A stretch of DNA of 64,000 nt from Gammaproteobacteria bacterium (GTDB taxonomy: Bacteria > Pseudomonadota > Gammaproteobacteria > Steroidobacterales > Woeseiaceae): positions 1 through 64,000 of the forward strand of contig JAHZJK010000031.1 in assembly GCA_022600955.1 (NCBI GenBank), in the 5' to 3' direction. Every line of letters starts with the position of its first letter. Position 1 is the first letter of the stretch. Positions 55,584-64,000 of the stretch are shown one piece after another. Both the position numbers and the translations under genes were made by a program. The notes beneath the pieces are model-generated. The model did not search any database. It saw only the letters and a program-made list of their open reading frames with translations, and was not told the DNA's origin.

Positions 55584-55772
55584 TCTTACTCCCCGTTTGG
55601 AAGTTTATTTATACCGAAATGTTGACGCATAAACATACGCGCTAACCGAATCCCTTGCGCGGCAATGCGCGATAGGGAACAAAGCTCCGGAGGCGGGGTC
55701 TGCAATTGCAGGAATTCGCAGGACTAATTAGATACAATTGCAATCACTTTTTTTCGCGGGGTTTTAAAAGTC

Positions 55773-57950
55773 ATGAAAAACAAAGAGTTATACGCAATCT
55801 TTGTGGGTAGTTTGCTGCTGGTGGGTTGCGGTAGCAGCGATAAGGACGCGGCTGTCAGCGATACAGCGCCGGCAGAGGCGGACGTGCTAATAGTGACCGA
55901 GGCCGAGCTGGCCGGAAACCCGTTCATGCAGGAATGGGACACTCCGTACGGTGTACCGCCGTTTGCGGCGATTGAAAACAGTCATTACATGCCGGCAATG
56001 AAAAAGGCGATTCTGGAGTTACGCACCGAAGTTGCAGCGATTGCGGACAATAGCGCCGAACCGACGTTCGATAATACCATTATCGCCATGGAGCTCGCCG
56101 GCGAACGTTTGAATGCGGTTGCGAACACCTTTTTTAATATCACCGGAACGGAACTCGACGATGAGCTCAGCGATCTGCAGCAGCAGCTCTCGCCAATGCT
56201 GTCGCGCGAATTTGACGCGATCACGCTGAATGGCCCTTTGTTTGCTCGAGTGCAGACCTTGTATGAGCAGCGCGATTCGCTGGGTCTCGACGAGCAGGAT
56301 GCGCGTCTTCTGGAATTGCAGCATCGCCAGTTTATTCGCGCCGGTGCAGCGCTCGATGCGGACACGAAAGAACGGATCACAGAGATCAATGCGGAACTCG
56401 CCGAACTGACAACCAAGTTCGGACTCAACCTGCTTGCAGCGACCAAAGGCTTCAAACTGGAAATCGTGGACGAAGAGCAGACCGCCGGTCTGAGCGATGA
56501 CTTCAAGGCATCTGTCTGGGATGAAGAAGCAGGCGCCTGGGTAATTGGCCTTAATCGGTCCGCTTACGAAACGTTCATGACGCAGTCTGAAAATCGCGAG
56601 CTGCGCGAAAAGTTATTTAACGGATATCGTCTACGAGCATCTGCGGGCGACAACGATAACGGCCCACTGGCGATTCGGGTTGCCCAGTTGCGGGCCAAGC
56701 GCGCCGCACTCATGGGTTATGAGTCGCATGCACACTATCAATTGGAAACCCGTATGGCGAAAACGCCACAGGGTGCTGAAGACTTTCTCTTGCGAGTCTG
56801 GCGCCCTGGTCTTGAGCGCGCCAAGGAAGAACTGGCTGACATGCAGTCCATGGTCGGTGACGAGTTCAAGATTAGCGGACACGACTGGTGGCATTACGCC
56901 GAGAAAGTACGCAAGGCACGCTACGATCTCGACGAAAACGAAATGAAGCCTTTCTTTAATCTCGATGAAGTGCGTGCGGGCGCATTTGGAATGGCGAACC
57001 GACTGTTCGGCGTCACGTTTGAACCTGTGGATGTCGAAGGCTGGAATCCGATCGTAACGTCGTATGACGTTAAGGACGAAGACGGTAGTCACCTCGGTCT
57101 TTTCATGATGGATATGTACGCACGTGATTCCAAGCGCGGTGGCGCCTGGATGAGCACTTATCGCGATGCTTCAAATATCAACGGCGATAACATCCGTCCG
57201 ATTGTGACAAACAACCTGAACCTTTCGACTCCACCGGAAGGCGAACCCACTTTAATGCGGTTTTCCGAAGTTGAGACCTTGTTTCATGAGTTTGGCCATG
57301 GCTTGCACGGCCTTTTGACTCAGATCGACTATCCGACGTTTTCGGGTGTGGACGGACCCCGTGATTACACGGAATTTCCAGCCCAGATTCTGGAGCACTG
57401 GGCGTCAGAGCCAGAGATGCTGGCGATATTTGCGCGGCACTATGCAACCGGTGATGTGATCCCGACCGAACTGGTTGAGCGTATGCGCGTCGCGTCTAAC
57501 TTTAACCAGGGCTTCACGACCACGGAATACATCGCGGCGTCGCTGCTGGATTTACGCTGGCACATGTTAACAGTTGACGAAGCTAACGCCTTGACTGACG
57601 CGCGCGTATTTGAGGAAGAGGTGCTGCGAGGCTATGGGCTGATCGATGAGATCGAGCCGCGTTACCGCTCACAATATTTCAGCCACATATTCGCAGGCGG
57701 TTACTCAGCGGGTTACTACGCGTACTTGTGGTCGGAGATTCTGGATTCTGACGGGTTCGCTGCGTTCAAGCAGGCTGAGAATATCTTTGATCCGGCAACG
57801 GCTGCTCGCCTCAAGAAGTGGGTCTACCAGTCCGGCGGGCTGAGAGAAGCCGATGAGTTGTACCGAAACTTTCGCGGCCAGGACCCGAGCATAGAACCAT
57901 TGCTTGAAGGGCGAGGTTTTAAGACCGGGACGGCGGGCGACGAAACCTGA
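55773..57950 (+). CDS. dcp: M3-family peptidyl-dipeptidase lipoprotein (Dcp-like)
   Basis: A 725-residue exported M3 metallopeptidase. Lipobox LVGC (Cys19). The zinc motif HEFGH lies in ETLFHEFGHGLHGLL around residue 505, with the third ligand Glu in GVDGPRDYTEFPAQILEHW region. The rest is the helical M3 fold. Dcp and oligopeptidase A cannot be separated by motif alone; the lipoprotein anchor favours a periplasmic Dcp type. It ends one base before the convergent HupE gene. Confidence 0.92.
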   Translation: MKNKELYAIFVGSLLLVGCGSSDKDAAVSDTAPAEADVLIVTEAELAGNPFMQEWDTPYGVPPFAAIENSHYMPAMKKAILELRTEVAAIADNSAEPTFDNTIIAMELAGERLNAVANTFFNITGTELDDELSDLQQQLSPMLSREFDAITLNGPLFARVQTLYEQRDSLGLDEQDARLLELQHRQFIRAGAALDADTKERITEINAELAELTTKFGLNLLAATKGFKLEIVDEEQTAGLSDDFKASVWDEEAGAWVIGLNRSAYETFMTQSENRELREKLFNGYRLRASAGDNDNGPLAIRVAQLRAKRAALMGYESHAHYQLETRMAKTPQGAEDFLLRVWRPGLERAKEELADMQSMVGDEFKISGHDWWHYAEKVRKARYDLDENEMKPFFNLDEVRAGAFGMANRLFGVTFEPVDVEGWNPIVTSYDVKDEDGSHLGLFMMDMYARDSKRGGAWMSTYRDASNINGDNIRPIVTNNLNLSTPPEGEPTLMRFSEVETLFHEFGHGLHGLLTQIDYPTFSGVDGPRDYTEFPAQILEHWASEPEMLAIFARHYATGDVIPTELVERMRVASNFNQGFTTTEYIAASLLDLRWHMLTVDEANALTDARVFEEEVLRGYGLIDEIEPRYRSQYFSHIFAGGYSAGYYAYLWSEILDSDGFAAFKQAENIFDPATAARLKKWVYQSGGLREADELYRNFRGQDPSIEPLLEGRGFKTGTAGDET

Positions 57951-58754
57951 TCAGGAAAACAAGCGTTCAAAGGCCCACCAGAAACCGGTGATGCCGATTA
58001 ATGCGGAGCCAGGTAATACGACAAACTGTCGGTATTGCCTGGCTCCTTTTTCGTTCGATAGCGCCCTCCTTAGGGTTGCAGCGAACGCTGCGGCGGCAAC
58101 GATGACGAGAAGTTGTCCGACCTCAACTCCAACATTAAACCCGATCAATGCACTCCAGAATTGACCCGGTGGCAATCCAAGCTCGCCGAAGAAGCCGGCG
58201 AACCCCATTCCATGAATCAGGCCGAAACCAAAAACGACAGCAGGCCGCCACTTTGTCATCTCCTTGAAAAGCAGGTTTTCGATCGCCACAAAACCGATGG
58301 TTAGCGCAATCAGGGGTTCGACGATTTGCGGCGATGGCGTAATTGCACCGCTGGCAGCGAGCGCCAGTGTGACTGTATGTGCGACTGTAAAGGCCGATAC
58401 CTGCAGCAGCAGAGCGCGCCACCGCGTGGAGGCGAGAAACATCGCGAGTACAAAGAGTATATGGTCGGCACCGCCGGGCAGTATGTGACTGATTCCGATC
58501 TTGAGGTACAGCCCAACCGTCGACGCGATGCTACGTTCATTGCCGGCATCGTCCAGGATGGGTGACATTTCAGACAGAGCAATATCACCCGTCTTGCTGT
58601 CGAGTTCTGCGAGCGCCTTGCACAAGGCCGGATCCAGGCTGTCTTCGCCGGGCACGCAGAATTCATCTTCGGGGTGAGCGTACAGCGACAATGACAAGAG
58701 CATGCCGAAACAGGCGAGCGCGGTGCAGAGGATTGTCCGGTGTGGTTGCAGCAT
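57951..58754 (-). CDS. HupE/UreJ-2 family membrane protein
   Basis: A 267-residue membrane protein. A signal peptide (ending LYAHPEDEF) is followed by a periplasmic stretch and about six helices, with family motifs GISHILPGGADHILFVLAMFL and GFGLIHGMGFAGFFGE. The family is linked to nickel or other metal uptake in hydrogenase/urease contexts, but the UreJ_2 branch occurs widely without those enzymes. ATG 58754 is preferred; upstream bases overlap the divergent start region at 58803. Confidence 0.87.
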   Translation of the reverse strand: MLQPHRTILCTALACFGMLLSLSLYAHPEDEFCVPGEDSLDPALCKALAELDSKTGDIALSEMSPILDDAGNERSIASTVGLYLKIGISHILPGGADHILFVLAMFLASTRWRALLLQVSAFTVAHTVTLALAASGAITPSPQIVEPLIALTIGFVAIENLLFKEMTKWRPAVVFGFGLIHGMGFAGFFGELGLPPGQFWSALIGFNVGVEVGQLLVIVAAAAFAATLRRALSNEKGARQYRQFVVLPGSALIGITGFWWAFERLFS

Positions 58755-58802
58755 GTGCGGATTCTGACGAAAACTGCGGCAAACTTCGACATACTTGTTG
58801 CA

Positions 58803-59414
58803 ATGAATCTCTACGATCCAAGAAAATCCTGGACGCGCGCTTCGGTTTACTTTGCGACCTGTATTGCAATCGGTTGGGCAAGCGGAACGTTGACGATGCT
58901 CCTGCAAACGCCGCTGGCGAGCGGACTGCAGCTACAGGATGCCTGTTGGTGGGCCGCGACAGCGGCTGTTACAGCATACGTTGGTTTCGCATACTTCTAT
59001 TTCTGGCCCCGGGGAACACTTTGCTACGGTCGCCAGCTGCGACCGGCATTTGCGCTTTTTTTTGGCTTTGTCTGGGGTGCCTGCCAGGGGCTGCTGATGC
59101 TGTCGGTGTTTCGCTATGTACAGGGGTTCGGACTCGCGCCTCAGTGGACGGTATTGATCATGTTTATCGTCTACTCGACATTTTCCGGACTCTGGCAAAG
59201 CCAGTTTTGGGACGTTTACGTTTCACCGCCCCACAACATCGAAGAATGGAATTTGCGCAAGGTTCTGGTGTGCCACGTACCATTTCTGCTGTTCGCGCTA
59301 TTGCACCTGGCCATCTACGACAATGCCGCAGTTTTTATTCTCTGGCAGATAATGGCACTGATGAGTTGCAGCTGGGTAATGCGCTTCCCGGCACCCGGCG
59401 ATCACGGGCAATAG
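58803..59414 (+). CDS. Membrane protein of unknown function (203 aa)
   Basis: A 203-residue membrane protein with four or five helices (about 15-35, 48-66, 77-97, 106-126, 160-190). A conserved-looking core FYFWPRGTLCYGRQLRP and GLWQSQFWDVYVSPPHN is seen between helices. I do not recognise the family. Start ATG 58803 is preferred to an earlier ATG at 58740, which would overlap the HupE gene. Confidence 0.78.
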   Translation: MNLYDPRKSWTRASVYFATCIAIGWASGTLTMLLQTPLASGLQLQDACWWAATAAVTAYVGFAYFYFWPRGTLCYGRQLRPAFALFFGFVWGACQGLLMLSVFRYVQGFGLAPQWTVLIMFIVYSTFSGLWQSQFWDVYVSPPHNIEEWNLRKVLVCHVPFLLFALLHLAIYDNAAVFILWQIMALMSCSWVMRFPAPGDHGQ

Positions 59415-60368
59415 TCAGACCTCGTCCGGCATTGCCTTGGCGTAAGCCTCCCACGTTCCCAGCGGCTGACCGTCATCCCAGTCTGTTGGTGACTCCAGGT
59501 AGTCGGCATGATGTTTCTCAACATACTCGTAGACTGACCGTGGTACATCTTCCGGCCGACCTTCCGATTTGACTGACACCATGCGACCGAACAATACACC
59601 GTCTACATCGCTATCTCCCATCAACATCCATGGCCACCACGGAGACATTCTTGAAAAGCCAGCAGTGTATTTGGCAGACGGGCTGTCGCGGTCCGCAAGT
59701 TCCTGCAGGGATGTCGTAAAATAGAAGTGCTCGGATGGATTGATAAAGTCACCCGTCGAAGCGCTGGGCCAGCGGTCTTTGCTAACCGGATTTCGATAGC
59801 CGTGGCAGTAGTCCCACCCAAGATGTACGCGGTCGCCGTAGCATTCCCATGGAAGTATGAACGGGACCTTGTCCGCGGCTGCGTCGGTGCCACCGGCAAT
59901 CATGAGCGTTGCTTCATCCTCGGGCGCACCAAAAGCGAACCGCGGCATTTGTGTGGTGAGTTCGCCGCGAACTCGATCATTCAGGAAATTAAAAACCTCG
60001 ACGATCTGGCCTGTGAACGGATTGTGCCAGTGACGCAGAACTTCGCCACTGGCGAGATCGGTAAAGAACCCCGTTTCCTTGCCGCGCAAGCGAACATGGC
60101 CGTTCGTGAGGATCTTGCTCTGAAACAAGCCGGTTCCTGCGTAGCCAAACAGCGGTATCGACTTCCGACCCGCGATGTTTGCGAACATAACGCCATGAAA
60201 TGACGACAGCACTGGTCTGTCAGCGAGGGTGCTCCACATTTTCGCAAACGCGTACAAATTGTCGATTGGCAGCGCAAAGTCGAGCGCACGGCTGCTCCCC
60301 GCATTGTTGCCACCGGCATCTTTCGATGACCGCATTACGTGGCGAATCTTGTCGGGAAACAGAGACAT
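59415..60368 (-). CDS. DUF1838-family protein
   Basis: A 317-residue protein matching DUF1838 by blocks such as RLRGKETGFFTDLASGEVL, HNPFTGQIVEVFNFLNDRVRGEL, and SPWWPWMLMGDSDVDGVLFGRMVS (patterns). Its length and the periodic aromatic-Gly composition suit a beta-rich fold. No signal peptide is clear from ATG 60368; the frame continues to 60419 but lacks family features. Function unknown. Convergent with the 58803 gene with no gap. Confidence 0.85.
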   Translation of the reverse strand: MSLFPDKIRHVMRSSKDAGGNNAGSSRALDFALPIDNLYAFAKMWSTLADRPVLSSFHGVMFANIAGRKSIPLFGYAGTGLFQSKILTNGHVRLRGKETGFFTDLASGEVLRHWHNPFTGQIVEVFNFLNDRVRGELTTQMPRFAFGAPEDEATLMIAGGTDAAADKVPFILPWECYGDRVHLGWDYCHGYRNPVSKDRWPSASTGDFINPSEHFYFTTSLQELADRDSPSAKYTAGFSRMSPWWPWMLMGDSDVDGVLFGRMVSVKSEGRPEDVPRSVYEYVEKHHADYLESPTDWDDGQPLGTWEAYAKAMPDEV

Positions 60369-60441
60369 AGGCGCGACCGGGTAGAGTGCTACTATTCGAA
60401 GCTCGAAACTATAAACCATTCACTCACTCGAGGTGATCTTC

Positions 60442-61665
60442 ATGAAGTTTCTCGTTCCGGTTCTGCTGCTGTTGTCCTCCTGGTGCTTCGCGGATGTTGT
60501 AGTCACTGCGGAGAAAGTCGAAAACAACGTCAATATCAGAATGTCGCCTGACGCGTCATCAGAAGTGGTCGGGCGTCTGAACAAAGGAGAAAAACTCAGG
60601 CTCGTGGAGTCCACAGAGGGTTGGAACGAGGTTGAGATTGAGGGTGGCGCTACCGGATTTATAAGCGCTGACTGGAGCCGCGTAATTTCGGACGAAGCTG
60701 TTGAAGAGTCTGTCGCCGAAGTACTTGAAGAGCTCATTCCGGAGGAATCAGCGGGGGCACATTCAGCAACAGAACCTGTAGCGGAAACAGTGGCAGCGAT
60801 TGAAGTTGAAGTGGAAGTGGAAGAAGTAATCGAGACAGAGATTGAAGCCGTTGCCGAGGTGCCAGCAGCAGAGAATACAGAACCAGTTGCAGAGACACTC
60901 GAGGCGGCGCCTGAAGCCGATGTCACACCGCAAGCCCCTGAGGTTGTTGCCGTTCCCGAGCCTGCGCCCGAGCCGGAACCTGTAGTACATCGGGAACCGT
61001 CAAAGGCGGGCGCTTCATTGAAAGGAAAACCGGATTACCTCGTACGATTCAAGTCGGAATCGGAGGGCATTCGCTCGCAGGTGTTCGACAATGGCAATCG
61101 CGTCGGAATCGGAACGACAGAGCCTCAACAACGCCTGGAAGTGAATGGCAGTATTCAGATTCATGAGCAGAACAGCAGTGTTGCCGGCCTCATGATTACT
61201 CAATCCAGTGGTGACACCGGGTATATCATGCACAACCGCGCCAATACGCTAACCATAGGGGCGGGTTCGCAGGACCGTATTACAATTGATCGGGACGGCA
61301 ATGTCGGGATCGGCGTATCGCGGCTGGAGTTTCCACTGCAAATGGCAAGTGGTGCGCATGTTACGGCCGGCGGCGTGTGGACGAATCGATCATCAAGAAG
61401 CAGCAAAGAAAATATCGCGGTTTTGCCCATCGCAGACGCACTGGCCGCCTTCAACGGGCTCACACCGGTGAGTTACAACTACAAGAATGAGGCAAGTGAG
61501 CAGTATGTAGGCTTTATCGCCGAAGACGTTCCCGACCTGGTGGCCATGCAGGATCGGGAGTCGCTAAGCACCATGGACATAGTCGCTGTACTCACGGCAG
61601 TTGTTCAGGAGCAGCAACGCAGGATCGATGCGCTGGAAGCGCGCCTGGCTGAGGATAAGCGCTAG
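60442..61665 (+). CDS. Exported SH3b + S74 (endosialidase-chaperone) protein
   Basis: A 407-residue exported protein with an unusual fusion. Signal peptide (about 1-18), then a bacterial SH3 domain (about 20-85; NVNIRMSPDASSEVVGRL, ATGFISADWSRV), then a long Glu/Ala/Pro/Val linker (about 90-190), then tail-fibre-like repeats, then a C-terminal S74 intramolecular chaperone (SSRSSKENIAVLPIADALAAF, VGFIAEDVPDLV). S74 domains normally self-cleave after trimer folding of phage fibres. Start ATG 60442 follows GAGG. No phage genes are nearby, so it is not a prophage tail gene. Confidence 0.85.
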   Translation: MKFLVPVLLLLSSWCFADVVVTAEKVENNVNIRMSPDASSEVVGRLNKGEKLRLVESTEGWNEVEIEGGATGFISADWSRVISDEAVEESVAEVLEELIPEESAGAHSATEPVAETVAAIEVEVEVEEVIETEIEAVAEVPAAENTEPVAETLEAAPEADVTPQAPEVVAVPEPAPEPEPVVHREPSKAGASLKGKPDYLVRFKSESEGIRSQVFDNGNRVGIGTTEPQQRLEVNGSIQIHEQNSSVAGLMITQSSGDTGYIMHNRANTLTIGAGSQDRITIDRDGNVGIGVSRLEFPLQMASGAHVTAGGVWTNRSSRSSKENIAVLPIADALAAFNGLTPVSYNYKNEASEQYVGFIAEDVPDLVAMQDRESLSTMDIVAVLTAVVQEQQRRIDALEARLAEDKR

Positions 61666-62474
61666 AAACAAGACCTCGGGATCTTGCCCTCGGCCGTACG
61701 GCAGGTTTCCATCGTCGACTTGTCAGTCGCGAGGAAGTGTCCGTCTTCGAGGAATGACCGGGTGTTACGGATGACAACATCACTGCGGGTGATGTAACGG
61801 TGCGAATTGCCAACAACCAGAAAGTCGTCCATGCCGTCGACTTTCGTAGCAGCGACAGAGACTTTGCCATCATCAGGATTCGGTAACAGCGCCGAAGTGA
61901 ATACATTAATGGTGCCGGTGCCGGCGATGACGCCCAGCTCGAACTCAACGGGGCCCAGCGATGCCGGCATGCTATTGGTATCAGTTCCCAACTGCGCTCC
62001 AGCGTCACCACTCAACATCTCGAACCCTGGCCAGTCGCGGGTCTTGTCGACAATCTCACTGCCCTGATTTGGCGGGCCAAGCATCACGACGCGTCCAAGG
62101 TCCGGGATCGGGTCATACTCGTTCTGGTAGCGCAGCAAAATGCCACCAATTGAATGCGTAACAAAGTGTATTTGCGTGGCACCTGAACTGCGACACTCCG
62201 CGAGTCCTGTACCGACAGCGAGCGGCGCGATGGTTTCTATGTTTCCGGCCTGCGATGGGTAGTCAACATTCGCCGTGGCGTATCCGGCGTCCTGCAATGC
62301 CTCAGCCATGGGTCTCATCGCACGCCAGCTTCGATTCAGCCCGTGCAGCAACACGACACATTCGCCGCGACTCGTCGATGCAGACATTTCCGTGCGTGGC
62401 GCGGATGCGCAGCCGGAACTGACGACGACAAGCGCTAACACCGCGCATGCTATCGTTCTGCTGATTGATTCCAT
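61662..62474 (-). CDS. Alpha/beta-hydrolase (lipase-like) lipoprotein
   Basis: A 270-residue lipoprotein (lipobox SSGC, about residue 22). The alpha/beta-hydrolase core shows ECVVLLHGLNRSW (oxyanion HG), the nucleophile elbow THSIGG (Ser about 112) and VMLGPPNQGSEIVDKT, typical of esterases/lipases with GxSxG. Candidates for the acid and His are in the C-terminal third (DDGKVSVAATKVDGMDD, NSHRYITRS). ATG 62474 is chosen over the longer frame to 62714. Likely periplasmic lipid or ester hydrolase. Confidence 0.87.
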   Translation of the reverse strand: MESISRTIACAVLALVVVSSGCASAPRTEMSASTSRGECVVLLHGLNRSWRAMRPMAEALQDAGYATANVDYPSQAGNIETIAPLAVGTGLAECRSSGATQIHFVTHSIGGILLRYQNEYDPIPDLGRVVMLGPPNQGSEIVDKTRDWPGFEMLSGDAGAQLGTDTNSMPASLGPVEFELGVIAGTGTINVFTSALLPNPDDGKVSVAATKVDGMDDFLVVGNSHRYITRSDVVIRNTRSFLEDGHFLATDKSTMETCRTAEGKIPRSCF

Positions 62475-62498
62475 CGGTTTCTGCCAAAGCGAGTTGCT

Positions 62499-63104
62499 AT
62501 GCCCACACTTTATACAGTAACAACATCGAATGGCCAGCGAGCGAGTATCGCACTCGAAGAGTGCGGCATTACGTACAGCGTGCGCACCGTCGACCTGTTG
62601 AACGCGGAGCATCGATCCGAAGCAATGCTGGCATTGAATCCGTTTGGCCGCATGCCCGTCCTGCAGCATGATGATGGCAATTCCATATATGGCAGCCTCG
62701 CTATCGGCATGCATGCCGCAAATTCGTCCGGCCTCCTATTGCCACGCGAGACCGAGCGTGATCAGTTCTACCATTGGCTAGGCATATTGCTAACGGACCT
62801 GGCGCCTGCATTCTCTGCCCAGTTCTATCTCGGGATACTGGCACCGCAACCGGATGAATGGGCGAACGCCCTTTATGCCGACATCATTGAGCGTTTTTTG
62901 ACGGGCATCGACCAGCACCTGGCTGAGCACGAGTATTTCCTCGATGGCGGTTATTCCCTCGTTGACGTCATGATGTATCCGACCGCAACGACTTCAATGT
63001 CGAGGATGCCTGGCGGCGTGAGCAAGTACCCGAACATTGAGCGCTGGAGCGGCCTGTCAGGTGCCCGCGAGGCTGTTCTGCAGGGTATGGCCATTTCGTC
63101 CTGA
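62499..63104 (+). CDS. Glutathione S-transferase family protein
   Basis: A 201-residue thioredoxin-like/GST fold protein. N-terminal YTVTTSNGQRASIALEECG gives the glutathione-binding motif region (Ser/Asn near the active site), NPFGRMPVLQHDDG the cis-Pro turn. The C-terminal helical half contains HEYFLDGGYSLVDVMMYP. The YfcG/nu-class-like disulfide reductase type is possible. Divergent from the lipase gene. Confidence 0.88.
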   Translation: MPTLYTVTTSNGQRASIALEECGITYSVRTVDLLNAEHRSEAMLALNPFGRMPVLQHDDGNSIYGSLAIGMHAANSSGLLLPRETERDQFYHWLGILLTDLAPAFSAQFYLGILAPQPDEWANALYADIIERFLTGIDQHLAEHEYFLDGGYSLVDVMMYPTATTSMSRMPGGVSKYPNIERWSGLSGAREAVLQGMAISS

Positions 63105-63213
63105 GGCTGTATTGCCATCAATAAGACCTATTGTTATATTGATAGGCCTAAAAGTACAAAACAACCGGATCAACGACTCCGTTGCTCCGCCATAACAGGA
63201 CCGCATAAACAAA

Positions 63214-64000
63214 ATGACAGACGCCGTGGACCGCAAGGGGCCTTTGACTGATATTCGCCTGATAGAGATGGGGCAGCTGATCGCCGGGCCTTTTTGTGGC
63301 CAGCTAATGGCAGACATGGGCGCGGATGTCATCAAGATCGAACCCCCGGGGAAGGGTGACCCTATGCGTGTCTGGGGGCGCGGAGACTACCCACTCTGGT
63401 GGAGTGTTTGTGCTCGCAACAAACGTTGTGTCACCGCCAACCTGCGCGTTGAGGAAGGTCAGGAGCTGGTTCGAAAGCTGATCGCGGGCGCCGATATGGT
63501 TCTGGAAAACTTTCGGCCCGGCACGATGGAGCGTTGGGGCCTCGGTTACGAAGATCTGATCAAGATCAATCCCAGCATCATCATGATTCGTGTTTCAGGC
63601 TATGGCCAGACGGGCCCCTATGCATCTCGCGCTGGTTACGCCGCGATCGGAGAAGCGATGGGCGGAATGCGCTACCTGTGTGGCGAGCCCGATCGACAAC
63701 CCAGCCGCGCTGGCCTGTCAATCGGCGATACGCTGGCCGCGACCTTTGCATGCAATGGCGCACTTGCGGCACTGCATCATCGCGACCGGACCGGGGAAGG
63801 CCAGGTAATCGATGCGTCGATCTACGAATCGGTTCTGAATGTCATGGAAGCCACTATTCCCGAGTATGTCGTGAGCGACTACGTCAGGGAGCGTTCAGGC
63901 GCCACGTTGCCGAATGTTGCGCCGTCGAACATTTACGACTGCAAGGACGGCATTTTCCTGATTGCAGCCAACCAGGACACAGTATTCGCCCGCCTGGTTG
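63214..64000 (+). CDS. CaiB/BaiF CoA-transferase, cut by window end
   Basis: The first 262 codons of a class III CoA-transferase; no stop before the window ends. Begins with MTDAVDRKGPLTDIRLIEMGQ, then GPFCGQLMADMGADVIKIEPP, LENFRPGTMERWGLGYEDL, SGYGQTGPYASRAGYAAIGEAMGGM and SIGDTLAATFACNGALAALHHRDRTGEGQ, all family blocks (patterns only). The catalytic Asp is likely in GDTLAAT. Substrate unknown; often the partner of an acyl-CoA dehydrogenase or enoyl-CoA hydratase. ATG 63214 starts after AAAATGAC with no strong Shine-Dalgarno sequence. Confidence 0.9.
   Translation, partial: MTDAVDRKGPLTDIRLIEMGQLIAGPFCGQLMADMGADVIKIEPPGKGDPMRVWGRGDYPLWWSVCARNKRCVTANLRVEEGQELVRKLIAGADMVLENFRPGTMERWGLGYEDLIKINPSIIMIRVSGYGQTGPYASRAGYAAIGEAMGGMRYLCGEPDRQPSRAGLSIGDTLAATFACNGALAALHHRDRTGEGQVIDASIYESVLNVMEATIPEYVVSDYVRERSGATLPNVAPSNIYDCKDGIFLIAANQDTVFARLV

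Noticed and set aside
60442..61665. Prophage tail-fibre gene
   Set aside because: The S74-like C-terminus suggested a phage, but no other structural, integrase or lysis genes are nearby and the protein begins with a signal peptide and SH3b domain.
1..64000. CRISPR arrays, tRNA/rRNA genes, insertion sequences
   Set aside because: I saw no regularly spaced repeats, no tRNA-like cloverleaf or rRNA sequence and no transposase motifs; short RNA genes could still have been missed without a covariance search.

Overview
ORGANISM. The window is chromosomal DNA of moderate GC with dense, short-spaced operons on both strands. It carries a Na+-translocating NADH:quinone oxidoreductase operon, several lipoproteins and outer-membrane barrels, a TonB receptor, and an MtrCAB-type multiheme cytochrome conduit. 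Together these indicate a Gram-negative, probably marine gammaproteobacterium with respiratory flexibility. A Woeseiales/Chromatiales-like sediment lineage is a guess from gene content only. I found no rRNA, tRNA, CRISPR array, insertion sequence or prophage module. No stretch longer than about 300 bases lacks a gene; the largest gaps (about 150-250 bp) are promoter regions between divergent genes. LAYOUT, 0-16.6 kb: sirtuin; a GntR regulator with a 7-TM membrane protein; a secreted-style protein of unknown function; a small outer-membrane barrel; a TonB-dependent copper-type receptor with a DUF2946 protein; a C39-peptidase ABC exporter with its HlyD adaptor; a MOSC protein; a periplasmic glutathione peroxidase; an HTH/membrane-protein pair with a perfect palindrome upstream; a serine beta-lactamase-like lipoprotein; and a TetR-cysC-sat operon for sulfate activation. 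LAYOUT, 16.6-39.9 kb: mostly acyl-CoA and lipid metabolism. It has MaoC hydratase, SDR, thiolase and quinone oxidoreductase in one operon, facing a 4-hydroxybutyryl-CoA dehydratase-like enzyme. Further on are a heptaheme TPR lipoprotein, photolyase, a nucleotide-transporter-like MFS protein overlapping an acyl-CoA synthetase, a cyclophilin and an M14 peptidase, an acyl-CoA dehydrogenase of the DmdC-like long form, a carotenoid-isomerase-like flavoprotein, an amidohydrolase, a YeiH-type transporter, ribokinase and a SlyD-like FKBP. LAYOUT, 40-55.6 kb: the redox core of the window. An mtrC-mtrA-mtrB operon (two decaheme cytochromes and a barrel) is divergent from a diheme cytochrome, an NTF2-like protein and a NapC/NirT tetraheme quinol dehydrogenase. 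Next comes an operon of a MenA/UbiA-like prenyltransferase, nqrABCDEF, apbE, nqrM and a CBS protein. The inferred logic is that Nqr reduces quinone with NADH while pumping Na+, NapC-like protein takes electrons from quinol, the diheme cytochrome may relay them, and MtrA-MtrB-MtrC passes them through the outer membrane. LAYOUT, 55.7-64 kb: M3 oligopeptidase lipoprotein, HupE-like protein, two poorly known proteins (one DUF1838), an SH3b plus S74 (endosialidase-chaperone) fusion, a lipase-like lipoprotein, a GST, and a CaiB/BaiF CoA-transferase cut by the window end.
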